From positions 124,001 to 188,000 of the forward strand of contig NC_015318.1 of assembly GCF_000194135.1 (NCBI RefSeq): a stretch of 64,000 nucleotides of DNA, read 5' to 3'. The notes beneath the pieces are model-generated. The model had not been told where the DNA came from, ran no database searches, and was given only the letters and a program-made list of their open reading frames with translations. The position numbers and the translations under genes are program-made. Shown one piece after another: positions 43,621 through 52,177 of this stretch. Position 1 is the stretch's first letter. The number at the start of each line of letters is the position of its first letter. This DNA is from Hippea maritima DSM 10411. Its GTDB lineage: Bacteria > Campylobacterota_A > Desulfurellia > Desulfurellales > Hippeaceae.

Positions 43621-44459
43621 GTTATTAACTTTATTTGTTTGCCAATAGATATTTCTGCGCTTTTTGTTAAGAACTCATCTCCGTCTATTTGGGTTTTGAA
43701 GTTGCCTTTTACTTTTATGGGTCCTTCTGTGATTATGTGTTCAACAAACGGCGTATTGAATCTGTGAAGGCCGCTAAAGATTGCAAGGTTGTAATAAGGT
43801 AATGATAGTCCCCTATTTGCGCACCTACAGATAACTACATCAAAAAGAGGTTTAAATATGTCTATTTTTGCCGAAATTGTGTAGTTGCCTGCATATTTTT
43901 TTGCTTTGCTTACTATAGCCCAAACTGCCTCTATTCTTTTGTTTTCTATTTCTATTTCAAAACAGTCCCTTTTTAGGTTCTTTAAATACGAAACAACACC
44001 CGCACTGAAATATGCAAATTTGCCTGATATTCTTTTTAGTTTTGGATTTACGTTGTGCACGCTTTCTGCATCAAAACCAAAACCAGCCATAAGTATAAAG
44101 TAGGTATTATTTATTTTGCCTGTATATGCTGTCTTGGCTTTACCTCTTTTTATGGCTTGTATGGCTTTGCTGGCCGAAGCTTTACCAAATAGTTCAATGG
44201 CTAAAACATTTGTGGTGCCAGCTGGTATTATAGCTAATTTTGAGCTATTTAAATCTGCATTTATTACCTCATTTATTATGCCATCACCGCCGTATGTAGC
44301 TATTATTTCATAACTTCCTGCTATTTTATTTGCTATATCGGTTCCGTTTTTGGCTTTTTGGGTGAAGAAGATGTCTACATTGCCTAGTTGGTTTGCTATT
44401 CTTTTAAGTTTTTCTGATGAGAATCTTAAGGCATTGGGGTTTGCTATTATTGCTATCAT
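43617..44459 (-). CDS. Diacylglycerol/sphingosine kinase family lipid kinase
   Basis: A 280-residue soluble lipid kinase of the DagK/LCB5 family. The nucleotide-binding region IIANPNALRFSSEKLKRI and the catalytic GGDGIINEVINADLNSSKLAIIPAGTTNVLA are characteristic (GGDG motif). FGFDAESVHNVNPKLKRISGKFAYFSAGV and the C-terminal QIDGDEFLTKSAEISIG complete the fold. It would phosphorylate diacylglycerol or a related lipid alcohol at the membrane surface. It overlaps both the MBL hydrolase gene upstream and the PAP2 gene downstream by 4 nt. Confidence 0.88.
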   Translation of the reverse strand: MIAIIANPNALRFSSEKLKRIANQLGNVDIFFTQKAKNGTDIANKIAGSYEIIATYGGDGIINEVINADLNSSKLAIIPAGTTNVLAIELFGKASASKAIQAIKRGKAKTAYTGKINNTYFILMAGFGFDAESVHNVNPKLKRISGKFAYFSAGVVSYLKNLKRDCFEIEIENKRIEAVWAIVSKAKKYAGNYTISAKIDIFKPLFDVVICRCANRGLSLPYYNLAIFSGLHRFNTPFVEHIITEGPIKVKGNFKTQIDGDEFLTKSAEISIGKQIKLIT

Positions 44460-45226
44460 AACTCAACCACCATACCATCGTAAGCTGCTACCACATCCAC
44501 ACCTGTTTCTGATGCAATCTGTTTTGCCACCTCCCAGGGCTTTTCTTTTAAGAAGGATAACCCAAAGTGAGTCATAATAAGCTTTTTTGGTCGATGTTTT
44601 TCTAAAAACTTGCAAACATCATCGGATGATAGATGTTTAAATCCGGGGCGCGTATGACAGAATACCGTATTCATGATTACGATATCCGCCCTGTAAAGTT
44701 CGGATAGATCATCAAAATACAGGGTATCCGGAATAAATGCAAATTTATGGGAAGAAAAAGAAAAAACAGCCCCATAAGTTTCTGTTGTATGTAGATGTTT
44801 CGCTTTAACCTCAATCTTTACGCCGTCTACTTCGTAGGTGGAAAACTCGGTTTGGTTTATGAGATGAAAGTTTTTTCTATTGTAGTGTAATATTACAGGA
44901 TCAACTTCTGTTGCCTCATAGGGTGCAAGGACAGTGCCTCTCTTTTTATGTCCGCCCTCAGTCATCGACTCTATAATAGCATTTATATCGGCAGAGTGAT
45001 CTAAGTGTCTGTGGCTTAAAAATACACCGCTTAACTTGCTTGGATAGAGTTTGTGTTTTATTGCCTCAACCAAAGCGCCAGGGCCGGGGTCTATCGCAAA
45101 CAGTTTGCCGTTTAACTTAAACCAGATGCCCCCGGATTTTCTTATTTGGTTAAAAACGGTAAATCTGCCACCGCCTGTTCCTAAAAATATCAACTGATTA
45201 TCCGAGATCGTATTTATCCTGCCCAT
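44456..45226 (-). CDS. Metallo-beta-lactamase fold hydrolase
   Basis: A 256-residue MBL-fold protein with the metal motif SHRHLDHSADIN (HxHxDH), later ligands around NTVFCHTRPGFKHL and the terminal LIMTHFGLSFL. The N-terminal FLGTGGGRFTVFNQIRKSGGIW resembles RNase Z-like and phosphodiesterase-type MBL proteins, common in archaea and anaerobes. The substrate is unknown. It overlaps mtaB by 13 nt and the lipid kinase by 4 nt. Confidence 0.82.
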   Translation of the reverse strand: MGRINTISDNQLIFLGTGGGRFTVFNQIRKSGGIWFKLNGKLFAIDPGPGALVEAIKHKLYPSKLSGVFLSHRHLDHSADINAIIESMTEGGHKKRGTVLAPYEATEVDPVILHYNRKNFHLINQTEFSTYEVDGVKIEVKAKHLHTTETYGAVFSFSSHKFAFIPDTLYFDDLSELYRADIVIMNTVFCHTRPGFKHLSSDDVCKFLEKHRPKKLIMTHFGLSFLKEKPWEVAKQIASETGVDVVAAYDGMVVEL

Positions 45227-46446
45227 TCTACATATCCAAATCTACCATCAAACTCTTTAAGTATGCCTATTTTTAGTCCTGTATCATACCTATCCACAAG
45301 CACGGGAAAATATTGGCTTGTTATGGCTTTATAGAATCTGCCTTTTTGCGTGTTTACCTGCGTGGTCTCTATGATAAATTCAACCTCTTTGCCTATCATT
45401 TGTTTTATTGAGTTTTTCTTTTTCTGCTCAAATAACTCTCTTAGTTTTCTATTTCTTTGTCTGACAACAGGCCCTTTGGGTAGATCGAGTTTTAAGTTAT
45501 ATGCTGGGGTGTTGGGTCTTTTTGAATAGCTAAACACATGCGCATAACTTAAGGGTAGTCTCTTTACAAACCAATAGGTTTCTTCAAATAGTTCATCGGT
45601 TTCTCCAAAGAAGCCAACAATTATATCACACCCTACAAACACACCCTTTTTGTGGCAGTAGTTAACTATCTTTTCGTAATGTTCTCTTTTGTAATTCCTA
45701 CCCATGAGTTTTAGTATTTTATTGCTGCCCGATTGTAGGGGTATATGGAGGTGGTTTGCAAATCTTCCACTGGCTACTATATCTATGAATTCTTTATCCA
45801 CATACATCGGCTCTATGGAGCTTATTCTAACCCTAAAATCACCCTCAAGTGCATCTATATCCCTAAGAAGTCCCTTAAGATCCCTGTATGAGCCTATATT
45901 TGTTCCCGTTAAAACTATTTCGGAAAATCCGGCTTTTGCAAGTGATTCAATCTCACTCAGAACCTTATCTTTTTCTTTGTCTCTTTCTCTGCCTCTCAAA
46001 AAAGAGATTATACAGTAGGTGCAGTGGTTATTACAGCCCTCCTGAATCTTTACAAATGCCCTACTTTTGCCTCTGTATTGAGAGAGGATTCTTTCAAGTG
46101 GATATGTTTTGGTCTCATCCGATATGTCATTGATTGGGTTTTTAATGAGCTTTATTATTTTATGTTTATATGAATTACCGGCCAAGATAAACCTATCTTT
46201 TAATTTCTCTTCCAGATAGCTATCGCATCCGGTATATACTACCCTACCTCTTTTAGCTGCTGATTTGGCTAAAAGCCTCGACTCCTTGGAAGCTTTAGCC
46301 GTAACGGCACAAGAATTTATTATATAGAAATTAGCCATATCCTCAAAGTCAACGATTTCATGTCCTTCTTTTGTTAAATCTTCTATCATTAATTGTGTTT
46401 CATATTGATTGAGTTTGCAGCCCAATGTCTTTATGGCTATTTTCAT
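45214..46446 (-). CDS. mtaB: tRNA (N6-threonylcarbamoyladenosine(37)) methylthiotransferase MtaB
   Basis: A 410-residue radical-SAM methylthiotransferase. N-terminal domain cysteines for the auxiliary cluster are in TLGCKLNQYE, INSCAVTAKA and YTGCDSYLE. The radical-SAM cluster motif is CNNHCTYC in KIQEGCNNHCTYCIISFLRGRERD. IPLQSGSNKILKLMGRNYKREHYEKIV and a C-terminal TRAM-like part follow. The GCKLNQYE start marks the MtaB branch rather than MiaB or RimO. It adds the 2-methylthio group to t6A37 of tRNAs reading ANN codons. It overlaps hisB by 4 nt. Confidence 0.93.
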   Translation of the reverse strand: MKIAIKTLGCKLNQYETQLMIEDLTKEGHEIVDFEDMANFYIINSCAVTAKASKESRLLAKSAAKRGRVVYTGCDSYLEEKLKDRFILAGNSYKHKIIKLIKNPINDISDETKTYPLERILSQYRGKSRAFVKIQEGCNNHCTYCIISFLRGRERDKEKDKVLSEIESLAKAGFSEIVLTGTNIGSYRDLKGLLRDIDALEGDFRVRISSIEPMYVDKEFIDIVASGRFANHLHIPLQSGSNKILKLMGRNYKREHYEKIVNYCHKKGVFVGCDIIVGFFGETDELFEETYWFVKRLPLSYAHVFSYSKRPNTPAYNLKLDLPKGPVVRQRNRKLRELFEQKKKNSIKQMIGKEVEFIIETTQVNTQKGRFYKAITSQYFPVLVDRYDTGLKIGILKEFDGRFGYVEWAG

Positions 46447-47006
46447 AGGATTCCTTTTGTTGAAGGGGTTTCATCTGTACTTTTTAGGGCAGCTTTTAGG
46501 CTGTGGGCGGTAGATTTAAAAATAGCCTCCGCGATATGGTGTTTATTTGCCCCGCTTAGTTGTTTTATATGTAAAACCATGCCACCATTAAAGGCAAACG
46601 CCCTGAAGAACTCCTCAATAAGTTCTGAGTCAAAACTGCCTATATTACCTGTCAATCTGGCGTCGAAATTCAGATAAAACCTGTTGCAGATATCAACACT
46701 TGATAAGATCAAGGCATCATCCATAGGCACAATAGCCCATCCAAATCGAGCAAAACTTCTGCCTTCAAGGGATTGCTTTACGGCTTGCCCTAAGACAATA
46801 CCCACATCCTCAACGGTATGGTGGAAGTCAACCTCAAGATCTCCTTTGGCTTTCACCATCAAATCAATCCCCGAATGCTTAGATAATGCAGAGAGCATAT
46901 GATCAAAAAAACCTATACCCGTATCTATATTAAAATCACCTTTACCATCTATATCAACCCTTACAACAATATCCGTCTCTTTGGTCTTGCGTTTTAATTC
47001 TATCAT
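46443..47006 (-). CDS. hisB: Imidazoleglycerol-phosphate dehydratase
   Basis: A 187-residue single-function IGPD. It has the duplicated metal-binding motifs FDHMLSALSKHSGIDLMVKAKGDLEVDFHHTVEDVGIVLGQAV and AFNGGMVLHIKQLSGANKHHIAEAIFKSTAHSLKAA, plus the R-F-G-x-A-x-V-P-M-D-D-A segment. It removes water from imidazoleglycerol phosphate in histidine synthesis. No phosphatase domain is present, unlike E. coli HisB. The other his genes are elsewhere. It sits by 4-nt overlaps between ispA and mtaB, so histidine synthesis is mixed into an unrelated operon. Confidence 0.95.
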   Translation of the reverse strand: MIELKRKTKETDIVVRVDIDGKGDFNIDTGIGFFDHMLSALSKHSGIDLMVKAKGDLEVDFHHTVEDVGIVLGQAVKQSLEGRSFARFGWAIVPMDDALILSSVDICNRFYLNFDARLTGNIGSFDSELIEEFFRAFAFNGGMVLHIKQLSGANKHHIAEAIFKSTAHSLKAALKSTDETPSTKGIL

Positions 47007-47878
47007 CTGTCCCTCTCAACGATTAATTTAGCTATGTCTATTAGCTCTTTACTACCTTTAATGTCTTTGATTTGAAGGATAGCCATATCTTTAAGCTTTT
47101 GAGCTATATCATAAGACCTTTTGAGTCCATAAACTTTAGGATAGGTTAGTGTATTATTGATTTCATCTACCTTTTTTTTACCCAGTTTTTCCTCATCTCC
47201 CACAACATCCAGATAATCGTCTATTATCTGGAAAGCAACGCCTGCATAAAGGCCATATTTTGCAAGCCTGTCCAATTGCACATCATCGGGATTGCCACAG
47301 ATTGCGCCACATACAACACTAGCCTGTATGAGTTTGGCGGTTTTATGTTTGTGGATAAAGTTTACTAATTTTTTGTGCGAGTGTCCTTTCAATCTATCTC
47401 TTGAGCTTAGTACATCTACCACTTGACCCACAACCATGCCACCAATACCGGCATTATTTGAAAGCCATTTTACAATTTTAACCTTCCTTGCATCATCTAT
47501 GGGGGCATCGGCTATAACATTAAAAGTATATGTATTCAATCCATCTCCTACAAGGAGAGCTAAATCCTCACCATACACCTTATGGTTGGCAGGTTTGCCC
47601 CTTCTAAAATCATCGTTATCCATTACGGGCAGATCATCATGGATCAAAGAGTATGCATGCATTAGCTCTATAGCTGATGCTATATGGAGGCTTTTTGTTT
47701 CATCTGCACCAAACATATCGGCAGCACACATAACAAGCATCGCCCTTATTCTTTTTCCGCCGCTCTTTGGCGTATAAAACAGCGCTTCCTGAAATATCGG
47801 AGGGAATCTTTTTATCTGCGCAAGTTCATTTATAAAATTATCAACCAACTCCTTATAATGGCTTAGCTTACTCATCAT
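47003..47878 (-). CDS. ispA: Polyprenyl synthetase (farnesyl/geranylgeranyl diphosphate synthase)
   Basis: About 291 residues from ATG 47876-47878, which follows a GAGGATTTTA ribosome site; the longer frame to 47905 lies inside xseB. Both Asp-rich motifs are present, DDLPVMDNDDFRRGKPANHKVYGEDLALLVGDGLN and FQIIDDYLDVVGDEEKLGKK, together with the GGKRIRAML substrate motif. It condenses isopentenyl diphosphate with allylic diphosphates. The chain length of the product (C15 or C20) is not certain. It is preceded by xseB, the widespread xseB-ispA pairing. Confidence 0.92.
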   Translation of the reverse strand: MMSKLSHYKELVDNFINELAQIKRFPPIFQEALFYTPKSGGKRIRAMLVMCAADMFGADETKSLHIASAIELMHAYSLIHDDLPVMDNDDFRRGKPANHKVYGEDLALLVGDGLNTYTFNVIADAPIDDARKVKIVKWLSNNAGIGGMVVGQVVDVLSSRDRLKGHSHKKLVNFIHKHKTAKLIQASVVCGAICGNPDDVQLDRLAKYGLYAGVAFQIIDDYLDVVGDEEKLGKKKVDEINNTLTYPKVYGLKRSYDIAQKLKDMAILQIKDIKGSKELIDIAKLIVERDR

Positions 47879-48086
47879 TAAAATCCTCTGTTTGGATCTT
47901 GCCATTTTCTATGGATTTTATTGTTTTTATCCTGTTTTCAGCCTCTTCAAGCTTCTTTGAGCAGAACTCAACAAGCTTCATACCCTCCTCATACAGACCT
48001 ATAGCCTCATCAAGCATAATATTCTCATTTTCAAGCCTCTTGGCAATCTCCTCAAGCCTTTTTAATGCCTCCTCAAAGCTCTTCAT
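47868..48086 (-). CDS. xseB: Exodeoxyribonuclease VII small subunit
   Basis: A 72-residue helical protein, MKSFEEALKRLEEIAKRLENENIMLDEAIGLYEEGMKLVEFCSKKLEEAENRI, the classic XseB pattern of two charged helices. ATG 48086 overlaps the preceding stop by one base (TGATG) and has a TTGGAG ribosome site; a TTG four codons earlier is less likely. XseB binds XseA in several copies to form exonuclease VII. xseA lies about 30 kb away in this window. It overlaps ispA by about 11 nt. Confidence 0.92.
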   Translation of the reverse strand: MKSFEEALKRLEEIAKRLENENIMLDEAIGLYEEGMKLVEFCSKKLEEAENRIKTIKSIENGKIQTEDFNDE

Positions 48087-49384
48087 CACAAACTCCAATA
48101 GATAGCGTTTTTAACCTTATTTTTATCAACAACTCCCTTTATGTCAACAAAAACACCGCCTTTATCTGTTAGATTTATCCATTTATCTATCTCGTCCAAT
48201 AGGTCTTTGTGCTTTACAGCCAGCACTACTAAATCGTAATTGCTTCTTAATTGCTCTCTTCTTCTTAGTTCTATACCGTATTCGTTTTTTACTTCTTTTT
48301 CATCTGCAAGTGGGTCAAACACATCAACCACAACACCAAACTCCTCCAACTCCCTTACAATATCTATAACCCTGCTGTTTCTTATATCTGGCACATTCTC
48401 CTTAAATGTAATACCTAAGATAAGTGCCCTGCTTGATAAAATCGTTCTGCCACTCTTTATAAGCTTTTTGACCGCCTCTTTAGCTACATATTCACCCATG
48501 GAGTCGTTTATGCGCCTGCCTGATAGTATAACCTCAGGATGATAGCCTATCTCCTGAGCTTTGTATGTCAGATAATACGGGTCAACGCCTATGCAGTGTC
48601 CTCCAACAAGACCAGGTTCGAAGGCTAAGAAATTCCATTTGGTTTTTGCAGCATTCAATACGGCGTATGTATTTATGCCCATCATGTTAAAAATTTTAGA
48701 AAGCTCGTTCATTAGAGCTATGTTTATATCACGTTGGGTGTTCTCTATAACCTTAGCAGCCTCTGCGACCTCTATAGATTCTGCTATAAAGATGTTGTTG
48801 TTGTTTATCTGACCGTATATTTTAGCTAACAGTTCCGCTGTTTCTTGATTACAGCCGCTGACTATTTTGGTTATCTTGTCAGGTGTATGCACCTTATCGC
48901 CGGGGTTTATTCTCTCGGGTGAATAGCCAACAAAGAAATCCTGGCAATACCTTAGATTGGAAACATTCTCCAGTATCGGCACACACTCCTCTTTTGTGGC
49001 AAACGGATACACTGTTGACTCATAAACCACTATGCTGCCCTTCTTTATATGCCTTGCTACGGTATTTGTGGCACTCCTTAATGGTCTTAAATCTGGAAGC
49101 TTATGTTTGTCTATAGGTGTTGGCACAGCAACGATAAACACATCAGCCTCATCAAGAACACTCTCATCGCAGCTAAACTCTATCCCATTTTTTAAAAAAT
49201 CTACTCCCTCAAGCTCTCCCGTTGAATCTATACCCTTCTTTAGTTCCTCAACCCTTTCCCTTTTTACATCAAAGCCTATGGTTTTAAAGTATTTTGATAG
49301 ATGATATAGAAGCGGCATACCCACATAACCAAGTCCAATTACAGCTATAATCTTTTCCTTGTTCAAAAATTCTTCTATTCTCAT
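48086..49384 (-). CDS. UDP-N-acetylhexosamine-type nucleotide-sugar 6-dehydrogenase
   Basis: About 432 residues from ATG 49382-49384, which follows a GGGAGGTAAG ribosome site. NAD-binding IAVIGLGYVGMPLLYHLSKYFKTIGFD, ESTVYPFATKEE, GYSPERINPGDK, KVIENTQRDINIALMNELSKIF and the catalytic Cys in GLVGGHCIGVDPYYLTYKAQEIG place it in the TviB/WbpA/WbpO branch. This branch oxidises UDP-GlcNAc or UDP-GalNAc to the uronic acid. It would supply an acidic sugar for surface polysaccharide. No other polysaccharide genes sit next to it, but uppP is 12 nt upstream. Confidence 0.87.
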   Translation of the reverse strand: MRIEEFLNKEKIIAVIGLGYVGMPLLYHLSKYFKTIGFDVKRERVEELKKGIDSTGELEGVDFLKNGIEFSCDESVLDEADVFIVAVPTPIDKHKLPDLRPLRSATNTVARHIKKGSIVVYESTVYPFATKEECVPILENVSNLRYCQDFFVGYSPERINPGDKVHTPDKITKIVSGCNQETAELLAKIYGQINNNNIFIAESIEVAEAAKVIENTQRDINIALMNELSKIFNMMGINTYAVLNAAKTKWNFLAFEPGLVGGHCIGVDPYYLTYKAQEIGYHPEVILSGRRINDSMGEYVAKEAVKKLIKSGRTILSSRALILGITFKENVPDIRNSRVIDIVRELEEFGVVVDVFDPLADEKEVKNEYGIELRRREQLRSNYDLVVLAVKHKDLLDEIDKWINLTDKGGVFVDIKGVVDKNKVKNAIYWSL

Positions 49385-49396
49385 CTTACCTCCCAC

Positions 49397-50158
49397 CTAA
49401 ATTATCATAAAAAATACAGCAGCGATTATTATTCTATATATGCCAAAACTTATAAGTGTATATTTGCTTACAAAGCCTATAAAACCCTTAACTGCTATCA
49501 AAGCCGAAAAGAAGGAAACAACAAATCCTATAGCTATCAGATGCCATTGTGATGGCGTTATATGTAATCCGCTTTTGTATACATCGTATCCTGTGGCTGC
49601 AAGCATCGTTGGTATGGCAAGCAGAAACGAAAACTCCACAGCTTCTTTTCTTGAAAGTCCGGCAAACATACCGCCAATAATACTTGAGGCAGAACGGGAG
49701 GTGCCAGGTATTGATGCCAAGGATTGAAACAGCCCCACCAAAACCGCGCCCTTATAACCCATCTGATCTATTTTGCCTGAGGGTTTCTTTTTCTTGAAAT
49801 AAACCTCAAGCAATATGATCAATACACCACCAACAAAGAGAGAGTAAACAACCAGATGCGGGTTAAAAAAATAATGTTTTATGATCTTGTAAAGCACAAA
49901 ACCCACAATTCCTGTCGGAATGAAGGCAAAGATCACCCTTTTCCACATCTCAAAGTCCCGTTTTAGCCTATCAAAATACAGAAACACCACACTCAGGATA
50001 GCCCCAAGCTGTATAACAATCTCAAATGTTTTAACAAAATCGGTCTGTTTTATACTCAACAGCGTGCTTGCAAGGATCAGATGTCCTGTTGAGGATATGG
50101 GCAGAAACTCGGTTAGCCCTTCCACAATTCCCAGTATTATTGCATCAACTATTCCCAT
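49397..50158 (-). CDS. uppP: Undecaprenyl-diphosphatase UppP (BacA family)
   Basis: A 253-residue polytopic membrane protein with the BacA/UppP signatures GIVEGLTEFLPISSTGHLILAS near the N-terminus and the second repeat LFQSLASIPGTSRSASSIIGGMFAGLSRKEAVEFSFLLAIPTMLAA. The repeated (E/Q)-x3-E and P-G-x-S-R-S motifs form the active site. It dephosphorylates undecaprenyl diphosphate to recycle the carrier for cell-wall and O-antigen synthesis. It overlaps the EamA transporter gene by 14 nt. Confidence 0.95.
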   Translation of the reverse strand: MGIVDAIILGIVEGLTEFLPISSTGHLILASTLLSIKQTDFVKTFEIVIQLGAILSVVFLYFDRLKRDFEMWKRVIFAFIPTGIVGFVLYKIIKHYFFNPHLVVYSLFVGGVLIILLEVYFKKKKPSGKIDQMGYKGAVLVGLFQSLASIPGTSRSASSIIGGMFAGLSRKEAVEFSFLLAIPTMLAATGYDVYKSGLHITPSQWHLIAIGFVVSFFSALIAVKGFIGFVSKYTLISFGIYRIIIAAVFFMII

Positions 50159-51014
50159 TAAACACTCCTTTTGTAAGTTGTGATTTTAGCGTTTGCAAAA
50201 TCCCGCTTGCCACGATCATCAAACCGCCCACTATCTTATACAAGTTTAAATCCTCTTTAAAGAACAAAAAGCCAAACATCACGGCAAAGAATATCTCCAA
50301 ATAGGAGAGTATGCCGTATTCTGCAGCCTTCAGATGCCCTATGGCGTTTATCATAAGCATTATGGCAAAAAGGCCACAAACCAAAGACATGGCTAAAACT
50401 ACAGCTAAATCTCCCATCGATAAACTAAAGGATGGTTTTAAAATAACAAGAAACGGTAGGATTGTTAAAAATCCTGCAATAAACTGAGAAAAGCTTATGC
50501 TAAGCAGGTCGTCTCTCTGCTTTATTGCTCTGTTTGAAACAATCAAAAGCCCATATGAAAGGCCTGACAGTAACCCATAAACAAAAGAGGATAGGCGGTC
50601 AAGTGAAAACCTAAACTCAAGTGTCGTTATAAGCCCTGCCATTGCAAGACCCAAACAGAGCAGATCAAATCCTGACAACTTTTCCTTTAAAAAGAAAACG
50701 CCCCCAACCGCTGCTATTTGGGGGCCTAAGTACAAAAGCAAAACAGACAACGACATCGATGTGGATTTTATAGATTGAATGTAAAATATGATCGTAAGGC
50801 TTAAAAACACACCGCTTGCTATAGTGGCCTTTGAAGGTAAGCCAAACCTGACCCTTTTGAGTATCAAAAGCAAAAACAGCACCACAACGGGGATGCCAAG
50901 CCTGAAAGCCGTTAAAACAAAGGCATCAATATCAACGGCCTTTACAAATACGCCGAGGCTCCCCATAAACAGTGCAGCTAAAACTGCTGATAAATAACCG
51001 ATTTTTTTATCCAT
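50145..51014 (-). CDS. EamA/DMT family transporter
   Basis: A 289-residue protein with ten hydrophobic segments in two EamA repeats, each beginning with the characteristic small-residue-rich helix (YLSAVLAALFMGSLGVFVKAV and FVYGLLSGLSYGLLIVSNRAI). It is a drug/metabolite superfamily permease, and such proteins export amino acids, nucleotide precursors or other metabolites. Nothing in the sequence reveals the substrate. It lies 26 nt downstream of mnmA and overlaps uppP. Confidence 0.85.
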   Translation of the reverse strand: MDKKIGYLSAVLAALFMGSLGVFVKAVDIDAFVLTAFRLGIPVVVLFLLLILKRVRFGLPSKATIASGVFLSLTIIFYIQSIKSTSMSLSVLLLYLGPQIAAVGGVFFLKEKLSGFDLLCLGLAMAGLITTLEFRFSLDRLSSFVYGLLSGLSYGLLIVSNRAIKQRDDLLSISFSQFIAGFLTILPFLVILKPSFSLSMGDLAVVLAMSLVCGLFAIMLMINAIGHLKAAEYGILSYLEIFFAVMFGFLFFKEDLNLYKIVGGLMIVASGILQTLKSQLTKGVFNGNS

Positions 51015-51040
51015 AGGCCGATTATATAAAAAAGTTTGCT

Positions 51041-52057
51041 TTAATCAAATGCCTCTTCTATAAATCCTGCCAAAATCACAACATCTTCAAGATAGACACA
51101 TGCAACCTGCCCGGGCGTTGGTGCAAAGACCGGATGATCAAACTCCATAAGGAAGCTTTTTTTATCCAACGTGATGGTGCAGAATGCCTTGTCCATTTTT
51201 GAGCGGAGTTTGGCTTTGGCTTTGAATTTTTCACTTGGTGCATAAAGCAGATTTTCAACAGAAGCCCTAACCGTTCTTTTATAAAGCTCTTTCTTTGTGG
51301 ATAGGTATATATTGCCTGTTTTGGGGTGTATGCTTTTTACATACAGGGCCTCTTTGTAGGCTATCCTTAAACCTTTTCTTTGACCAACAGTATAGCTGAA
51401 TATACCCTCGTGTTTTTTTATCTTCTTGCCGCTTAGTATGAAATATCCCTCTTTTTCCTTTAGCCTATTTTTTAACAGGTCTCTATAATTACCCCTTACA
51501 AAACAAACATCAAAGCTATCTTTCTTTTGCGCTAAAGATAGGTTGATCTTTTCCGCTATTTGCCTTGTTGTTTCTTTTGAGTTTAGTTCACCTAAAGGAA
51601 ACATAAGCTTCTTTATCTGACTCTCGTTCAAGAAGCATAAAAAATAGGATTGGTCTTTCTCCGAGGGTGATTTTGCAATAAGGGGTTTGTTTAACAGCTT
51701 ACGGCTAATTCTTGCATAATGCCCTGTCGCAAGTTTGTCGCAGTTTAGTTTATCTGCTACTTCCAATAGATAATTAAATTTAACATATCTGTTGCAAACC
51801 ACACATGGGTTTGGCGTTTTTCCGTTTAGGTATGTATTAAAGAAATAATCAATTACACCTTTTTTGAATTCCAAAGAATAGTCAAAGCAGTGCCACTCTA
51901 TGCCTAAAAATTCAGCTATTTTTTCTGCCTGTTTAATGTAAGACTCATCATCGTATAGCTTGAGTGTAATACCGACAACCTCATGGCCTTCTTTTTTTAG
52001 CAAAAACGCCGCAGTGGCAGAATCCACACCACCCGACAGTGCAACGGCTACCTTCAT
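51041..52057 (-). CDS. mnmA: tRNA-specific 2-thiouridylase MnmA
   Basis: A 338-residue enzyme: PP-loop ALSGGVDSATAAFLLKKEGHEVVGITLKLYDDE, first catalytic Cys in PNPCVVCNRYVKFNYLLE, second in DSFDVCFVRGNYRDLL, plus LATGHYARI, SPSEKDQSYFLCFL and YTVGQRKGLRI. It makes 2-thiouridine at the wobble position of tRNA-Lys, Glu and Gln. The ATG lies only about 2 nt after the predicted transcription start, and no ribosome site precedes it, so the mRNA may be leaderless. It heads the long minus-strand operon. Confidence 0.94.
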   Translation of the reverse strand: MKVAVALSGGVDSATAAFLLKKEGHEVVGITLKLYDDESYIKQAEKIAEFLGIEWHCFDYSLEFKKGVIDYFFNTYLNGKTPNPCVVCNRYVKFNYLLEVADKLNCDKLATGHYARISRKLLNKPLIAKSPSEKDQSYFLCFLNESQIKKLMFPLGELNSKETTRQIAEKINLSLAQKKDSFDVCFVRGNYRDLLKNRLKEKEGYFILSGKKIKKHEGIFSYTVGQRKGLRIAYKEALYVKSIHPKTGNIYLSTKKELYKRTVRASVENLLYAPSEKFKAKAKLRSKMDKAFCTITLDKKSFLMEFDHPVFAPTPGQVACVYLEDVVILAGFIEEAFD

Positions 52058-52065
52058 ACAGGCTT

Positions 52066-52094
52066 AATATACACATTTAAAGCTTAAAGTCCAA
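52066..52094 (-). promoter_or_regulatory. Predicted promoter of mnmA giving a near-leaderless mRNA
   Basis: On the minus strand TTGGAC (52089-52094) and TATATT (52066-52071) are separated by 17 bp. The expected start of transcription (about 52059) is only about 2 nt before the mnmA ATG. Confidence 0.55.
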
Positions 52095-52141
52095 AAACTT
52101 AGAAATTTTGGTTTCACGCGCAAATATTAACATTTTGTAAT

Positions 52142-52170
52142 TTGACTTAGTAAGTGTGAGGTTTTATAAA
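52142..52170 (+). promoter_or_regulatory. Predicted promoter of the two-component system giving a leaderless mRNA
   Basis: TTGACT (52142-52147) and TATAAA (52165-52170) are separated by 17 bp. Transcription should start near 52177, next to the ATG at 52178, and no ribosome site is present. Confidence 0.6.
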
Positions 52171-52177
52171 TGTTTGT

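Noticed and set aside
52071-52090. A TTAAAG-C-TTAAAG direct repeat as the response-regulator binding site
   Set aside because: The two copies are short, AT-rich and overlap the mnmA promoter spacer. I cannot separate them from chance.
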